From: Mucilaginibacter sp.
GTDB lineage: Bacteria > Bacteroidota > Bacteroidia > Sphingobacteriales > Sphingobacteriaceae
DNA: 47,002 nucleotides
Direction: 5' to 3'
Assembly (NCBI GenBank): GCA_028288085.1
Contig: JAQBOK010000128.1
Span: 1-47,002 of the forward strand
Shown: positions 46,116 to 47,002 of the stretch, piece by piece
Layout of the letters: every line of letters starts with the position of its first letter
How positions within the stretch are numbered: the first letter of the stretch is position 1
Made by a program: the position numbers and the translations under genes
Notes under the pieces: model-generated
Told to the model about the DNA's origin: nothing
Seen by the model: only the letters and a program-made list of their open reading frames with translations
The model's database searches: none

Positions 46116-46607
46116 TTATTTTTGCAATTCTATGGCCTCTAAGGTATGTATTTTTTCCTCAGAAATGCAAAATCTAAGCATTGTACGTATTTTATGCCAA
46201 CCTTGTTTCCCAGCTGCGCCGGGATTTAAGTGTAAACAACTGATCTTTTTATCATATATCACTTTCAGGATATGAGAGTGCCCGCAAATGAATAATTTTG
46301 GAGGGTTAGTGTAAATTTCTTGTCTTATTGACGGGTTATAATTTCCTGGATATCCACCTATGTGGGTCATCCATACATCCACCTCTTCACATTTAAAACG
46401 CAAATGCTCGGGATAATCCAATCTTAACTCTTTTCCATCAATATTTCCGTAAACACCACGCAAAGGTTTAAAAGCAGCAAGCTTATCTGCAAGTTCAATC
46501 GTGCCAAAATCACCGGCATGCCATATCTCGTCACAGTTTTCAAAGTGCTTAAAAACGGCGTCATCAAGGTAGCCGTGAGTGTCTGAGAGTAGGCCTATGC
46601 GAGTCAT
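46116..46607 (-). CDS. YfcE-type metallophosphoesterase
   Basis: 'IGLLSDTHGYLDD', 'WHAGDFG', 'VYGNID', 'MTHIGGYPG' and 'ICGHSHILKVIYD'. Confidence 0.93.
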   Translation of the reverse strand: MTRIGLLSDTHGYLDDAVFKHFENCDEIWHAGDFGTIELADKLAAFKPLRGVYGNIDGKELRLDYPEHLRFKCEEVDVWMTHIGGYPGNYNPSIRQEIYTNPPKLFICGHSHILKVIYDKKISCLHLNPGAAGKQGWHKIRTMLRFCISEEKIHTLEAIELQK

Positions 46608-46801
46608 AAAAATCTCACGAAAGTTGTTAAAAATATATAAGTAACCATCATTACACTCAAGAATATGGCATTGGCGACATATTTCTTTTTAACATTTAAA
46701 AAAATTGCAATCAAAAGCGCAGCTACATATATAGCCAACCAGGTAATACTTGGCCTTGCAAGAGGCACTATGTCTTCATTCTTAAACCCAAAACGTTTCA
46801 A
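46604..46801 (-). CDS. Small membrane protein of unknown function (TTG start, ATGA overlap with the phosphoesterase)
   Basis: 65 aa with two hydrophobic stretches; translational-coupling geometry at both ends. Confidence 0.5.
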   Translation of the reverse strand: MKRFGFKNEDIVPLARPSITWLAIYVAALLIAIFLNVKKKYVANAIFLSVMMVTYIFLTTFVRFL

Positions 46802-46896
46802 TGATCCTTGCTGTCGTATAACGAAAGGATGTGCAACGAAAAAAACAAAATTGGGAATAATAACACTGCTGAAAAAAATATCGAGACAATTTTCAT
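46798..46896 (-). CDS. Candidate 32-aa hydrophobic small protein (MKIVSIFFSAVLLFPILFFSLHILSLYDSKDH), or the N-terminal half of a frameshifted gene with 46604..46801
   Basis: ATG one base after the upstream TAG; its TGA overlaps the TTG start of the next ORF. Confidence 0.4.
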   Translation of the reverse strand: MKIVSIFFSAVLLFPILFFSLHILSLYDSKDH

Positions 46897-46897
46897 C

Positions 46898-47002
46898 CTA
46901 AAAAGCAATAAAGTAAGGTTGCAGCAATTTAATGTATTCTTCCGAATAGTTACCAATAGCCTTATAAATGATCAATTTACTTATCTCAGTTGAAACCTTT
47001 TC
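46898..47002 (-). CDS. 3' end of a CDS truncated by the window edge (…EKVSTEISKLIIYKAIGNYSEEYIKLLQPYFIAF*)
   Basis: Open frame for all 35 codons to the edge, with protein-like composition and tight spacing to the next ORF; product unknown. Confidence 0.55.
   Translation of the reverse strand, partial: EKVSTEISKLIIYKAIGNYSEEYIKLLQPYFIAF

Noticed and set aside
1-47002. CRISPR arrays, rRNA genes, IS elements/transposases, integrases, toxin-antitoxin or phage modules
   Set aside because: None seen: no regularly spaced repeats, no transposase/integrase motifs in the ORFs and no rRNA-like sequence. The tRNA-His-linked island idea therefore lacks a visible recombinase.

Overview
The window looks like Bacteroidota chromosome, probably Sphingobacteriaceae/Mucilaginibacter-like (inferred from gene content and style, not searched). 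Bases ~350-34,100 form a large polysaccharide utilization locus (PUL). It holds a GH2 enzyme, a LacI-type regulator, an FHS/FucP-like sugar permease, two GH92 alpha-mannosidases, three SGNH hydrolases, a putative beta-propeller protein, an Lgt homologue, two SusC-like and two SusD-like proteins, a lipoprotein pair (DUF5004-like and DUF4961-like), a CE1-type esterase, a divergent GH38-like enzyme and a GH78 rhamnosidase-like enzyme. The most striking non-coding signal is a recurring LacI-type operator, consensus GCTAAATC|GATTTAGC. I found it at 8 places, each in front of a PUL transcription unit and in front of lacI itself, and it appears to define a single regulon covering the whole island. 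Bases ~34.3-42.1 kb are an accessory patch: a VOC protein, two alpha/beta (epoxide) hydrolases, an SDR, an NTF2/lumazine-binding-like protein, a GAPDH paralogue, a decayed VOC pseudogene and an orphan secreted protein. It lies on the 3' side of tRNA-His and carries degenerate direct copies of the tRNA-His terminator. Bases ~42.3-47 kb are housekeeping-like: a Cu P-type ATPase, RNase HI, class I FBPase and a YfcE-type phosphoesterase. All family calls are by eye; no searches were run.
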